From: Hadesarchaea archaeon
GTDB taxonomy: Archaea > Hadarchaeota > Hadarchaeia > Hadarchaeales > Hadarchaeaceae
Assembly (NCBI GenBank): GCA_014361095.1
Contig: JACIWF010000046.1
Span: 1 to 9,557, forward strand
Length of the DNA stretch: 9,557 bases
Reading direction: 5' to 3'
Shown here: positions 7,370 to 9,557 of the stretch, in pieces
How positions within the stretch are numbered: position 1 is the stretch's first letter
Layout: each line of letters begins with the position of its first letter
Position numbers and translations under genes: made by a program
The notes under the pieces: generated by a model
What the model was told of the DNA's origin: nothing
The model's input: the letters and a program-made list of their open reading frames with translations, nothing else
Databases searched by the model: none

Positions 7370-8296
7370 CTAAACTTTTCTAATTCTCTTAGTCAATTTG
7401 CCGCGCCATTCGATTCCTGTAATTCCCTCGGGCGCGGTGAGGAAGAAGACAACTACGATGATCAGCGGGATTAGGGGCCGATACTGAATTACGGCCGAGC
7501 CAAGCACACCGGCCAGAGCCGATGTTCCCCAGACCTCAGCTAGTCCCGCTATGAAGCCACCCAAGAGGGCACCATAGATGCTGTGGACACCGCCGAGTAT
7601 GCTGGCAGCGAAAACGCTCAGCATGATTACATCACCAATATTCGGGTAACACAAAATCCAAAGTGGAAGAAGCGCACCGGCTAAACCGGCCAATCCGCCG
7701 GCCAAAAACCAAGTTATTGAATAAACCAAATTGACGTTCACGCCCACGCTGCCTGCCAAAGGCGGGTTCTCAATGGTCGCCCGCATGGCCGTGCCGAACT
7801 TCGTTCTGGTCAGAAAAAGATGTAAAATTATAATTATTGAAACCGCCAGCAACGGGGAAATTATTACCACTCCTGGCGTCCCAAAGATCTGTATATCTGC
7901 CCCTCTAAGGAAGAACAATCTCGCCCGCAATTTGAAAACATTTGTCAAATAATCGGCATAGATGTTCAAAAAACCCAACAAAACGAAATTGAACGCAAAT
8001 GTGAGCACAAAAAGGCCATCGAGCGAAATTCCCCTCTGGCTCAGAGGTCTGACCAAGAACCGATACAAAGCAAAGGATATGAGCCCAGAGAGAACAAAGG
8101 CAGTTAAAATCTGGCTATAAATGGGCAGTTTCCAAACTTCGGCCGCAGTCAAAGAAATATATGCTCCGGCAGTTGCCATCGACCCATAGGCAAAGTTCCA
8201 GATCTTCGTGGACATTAGAATAAGGGTAAAACCGATGGTCATGCAGGCCAAAAGAGCTGCGTAAACTATGCCGTCGATGACTATTGGCTCAACCAT
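7370..8296 (-). CDS. livH: Branched-chain amino-acid ABC transporter permease LivH
   Basis: This is a 308-residue BPD_transp_2 permease with about eight hydrophobic helices. The ATPase-docking loop reads TKFGTAMRATIENPPLAGSV (165-184), followed by a helix of GLAGLAGALL type; the C-terminal TAPEGITG is typical of LivH. It is the second half of the membrane channel with LivM. The usual livH-livM gene pair is here split by a gene on the other strand. ATG 8296 opens into the first helix. A weak GGGGT lies three bases upstream, and an AT-rich TATA-like element lies about 34 bases upstream, next to a 12-base inverted repeat. The gene ends in TAG. Transcription could also come through from the MtmB-like gene 93 bases upstream. 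Confidence 0.92.
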   Translation of the reverse strand: MVEPIVIDGIVYAALLACMTIGFTLILMSTKIWNFAYGSMATAGAYISLTAAEVWKLPIYSQILTAFVLSGLISFALYRFLVRPLSQRGISLDGLFVLTFAFNFVLLGFLNIYADYLTNVFKLRARLFFLRGADIQIFGTPGVVIISPLLAVSIIIILHLFLTRTKFGTAMRATIENPPLAGSVGVNVNLVYSITWFLAGGLAGLAGALLPLWILCYPNIGDVIMLSVFAASILGGVHSIYGALLGGFIAGLAEVWGTSALAGVLGSAVIQYRPLIPLIIVVVFFLTAPEGITGIEWRGKLTKRIRKV

Positions 8297-8325
8297 TTTA
8301 CCCCAATTACGTTTGCTTTTGTGGA

Positions 8326-8333
8326 TAAAAATA
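8326..8333 (-). promoter_or_regulatory. Possible TATA box of livH
   Basis: The minus strand reads TATTTTTA within a longer AT run, centred about 34 bases before ATG 8296. The same T-run lies directly downstream of the inverted repeat at 8336-8377, so it could instead be the U-tract of a terminator for the upstream gene. Confidence 0.35.
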
Positions 8334-8335
8334 TT

Positions 8336-8377
8336 GGTCTCAGGTAGGATGTTTTGAATGGCTCTCTACCTGAGACC
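8336..8377 (-). repeat. Perfect 12-base inverted repeat between the mtmB-like gene and livH
   Basis: GGTCTCAGGTAG (8336-8347) and CTACCTGAGACC (8366-8377) are exact reverse complements with an 18-base spacer. The repeat starts 12 bases after the stop of the MtmB-like gene. Read on the minus strand it is followed after a short gap by a run of five T, resembling a stem plus U-tract terminator or mRNA 3'-end hairpin. It also sits directly upstream of the presumed livH TATA box, so a protein-binding operator is an alternative. I saw no other copy in the window. Confidence 0.7.
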
Positions 8378-8389
8378 TATAGTCAACGA

Positions 8390-9557
8390 TCAATACTCGT
8401 ATTCAATGCCCAAGTCCTGCAATTCTTTCCTGATTTTTTCGTAAAGCTCCACGTACTCCTGTGTTGGTTTCTTCTTCTCGACATCATAGCATTCGCGGAA
8501 GGTCTTACCCAGTGGTGGTGAACTTATCCTGCTCTCATACCTCTTCAAAAGTTCCTTGACGATCTCGTTAACATCCTCACGCTTCATATGCGACTTAACA
8601 ACCGCCAACCCAGATTCACAAGCCATCCTTGATTCCATCGGGGTGGCTCTTTCCTTGTATTTGTTTGAAGCGATTGCCGATTCCCAGAGAACGCTTGCTC
8701 CGGAAACCGCGCTGGTAATCCCGTGCGCGGCTGTTTCATAAAGAACCATATCGGTGCACGGACCAGCCGCCGCAAAACCGTTGGACAGGGTGATAAATCT
8801 GGTGTTTCTGGCCAAAGCTTGATAAATGGCACTTACCGTCCAGAGACACTCCTTAGTTGTCGTGGAGAAGTTCTTTATCTCGAATGGAAAGTTGCAGGTG
8901 ATATAACCCTGGTTAACCACCAGACCCATGATATGAGAAGCGATTGCGATAATGGCAGTTCCTTCTGGTCCGGCATAGCCCCCGACTATTGGTCCCACCA
9001 GACAACCGGCCACGTATCCATTCTGGTGGAAGTGAATCATCTTATCAAGTTCATCGTTTCCGACCTTTAACTCGCTCAGAATTGGTGTCCATCTTATGTC
9101 CGTGGGCTTGCAACCCCACTCCGGGACGCTGGTCGCAATCTGGGCTGCCGCCAGCAACGCCGTTCCGGTAAGCGTGATGGCGATTCCAGGTCTTCCGGCC
9201 CGTCTGGCTGCTTGCCTTGCCAACATTGCGTGGACTACTGCGCCGCGGATCTCTGAAGGAGCACCCGTCTTTATCTCCAACCCTTCGATGTCCTCCAGCA
9301 CCGGTGTGGAAACGGCATCAGCAAGTGGCTCCATGACATAGGCCATGACATACGGGATAAATAGATCTTCATCGCACCTTACGCCTACTGGAGTAAACCC
9401 GCAACCGGGTAGCCTTGTATCCTCAACCTTTCTGGGGGCCCACCTTCTCCGATCTTTACCTTCTCCTACATAGACTTCCTCAACCAAACAAGACATGGCC
9501 TCTTTGATCTCCCTTTCGGTAAAAAGAATCCTGCGGTAGGTGCTAGTACAGTAGCTG
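8390..9557 (-). CDS. MtmB-family methyltransferase without pyrrolysine (5' end outside window)
   Basis: This is the C-terminal 388 residues of a protein related to monomethylamine:corrinoid methyltransferase MtmB, the TIM-barrel enzyme that moves a methyl group from monomethylamine to a Co(I) corrinoid protein. Matching blocks include YCTSTYRRILFTEREI at the window edge, AGRPG, GGYAG, AGPCTDM, GKTFRECYDV and the DLG near the end. ATG 9496 is internal: the frame stays open to the edge and the residues before it still align, so about 75 N-terminal residues are missing. By recalled M. barkeri numbering, Pyl202 is replaced by Thr (ACG, 9173-9175), Glu259 by Leu, Gln333 by Asn and Tyr335 by Phe. 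The fold is probably kept but methylamine chemistry is unlikely to be the same. A corrinoid-dependent methyltransferase for another N-methyl compound is my guess. No corrinoid protein is visible nearby. Confidence 0.88.
   Translation of the reverse strand, partial: SYCTSTYRRILFTEREIKEAMSCLVEEVYVGEGKDRRRWAPRKVEDTRLPGCGFTPVGVRCDEDLFIPYVMAYVMEPLADAVSTPVLEDIEGLEIKTGAPSEIRGAVVHAMLARQAARRAGRPGIAITLTGTALLAAAQIATSVPEWGCKPTDIRWTPILSELKVGNDELDKMIHFHQNGYVAGCLVGPIVGGYAGPEGTAIIAIASHIMGLVVNQGYITCNFPFEIKNFSTTTKECLWTVSAIYQALARNTRFITLSNGFAAAGPCTDMVLYETAAHGITSAVSGASVLWESAIASNKYKERATPMESRMACESGLAVVKSHMKREDVNEIVKELLKRYESRISSPPLGKTFRECYDVEKKKPTQEYVELYEKIRKELQDLGIEYEY

Noticed and set aside
8723..9070. 115-codon plus-strand open frame opposite the MtmB-like gene
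   Set aside because: It is antisense to conserved blocks including AGPCT and GGYAG, with no domain of its own.
9494..9496. ATG as the start of the MtmB-like gene
   Set aside because: The frame continues upstream to the window edge and those 20 codons still align with MtmB (YCT...FTEREI), so this Met is internal.

Overview
The window reads as archaeal. The presumed promoters are TATA boxes rather than -35/-10 pairs, and two of them lie about 25 bases before a start codon, as expected for leaderless transcripts. Where a Shine-Dalgarno site is used it is of the GGTGA(TC) type. The gene at the right edge belongs to the MtmB methylamine methyltransferase family, which is best known from methanogenic archaea. 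I cannot name the lineage from this sequence. No RNA gene, insertion sequence or CRISPR array was seen, and no stretch over 300 bases lacks a gene.

Layout, left to right. A possible tail of an upstream gene (1-64) runs into a 12-helix MFS carrier of the oxalate/formate-antiporter or monocarboxylate type (66-1304). Converging on it is a two-gene minus-strand operon: a D-2-hydroxyacid dehydrogenase (3364-2339) followed by a HisC/CobD-like aminotransferase (2282-1293). A divergent promoter region separates this operon from livG-livF (3508-4987), the two ATPases of a branched-chain/polar amino-acid ABC importer. The two membrane permeases are on the minus strand: livM (6012-4984) meets livF end to end, and livH (8296-7370) lies beyond a plus-strand aspartate-type aminotransferase (6168-7343). 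The last gene (minus, 8390 to the window edge) is the C-terminal part of an MtmB-family protein.

The most notable gene is the MtmB homologue. It aligns with methanogen monomethylamine methyltransferase almost without gaps, but has threonine (ACG codon) at the pyrrolysine position. The three residues that contact pyrrolysine in MtmB (Glu259, Gln333, Tyr335) are also replaced. This suggests a pyrrolysine-independent branch with another substrate or reaction, comparable to the non-pyrrolysine relatives of the trimethylamine enzyme MttB such as glycine betaine methyltransferase.

Working picture (inference): an amino-acid or amino-acid-like compound is imported by LivFGHM. Its amino group is handled by the two PLP aminotransferases, the resulting 2-oxo acid may be reduced by the dehydrogenase, and a carboxylate may move through the MFS carrier. 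The MtmB-like protein could remove a methyl group from an imported N-methyl compound. No substrate-binding protein (LivK), corrinoid protein or corrinoid methyltransferase partner lies in the window, so the MtmB-transporter link rests only on proximity.
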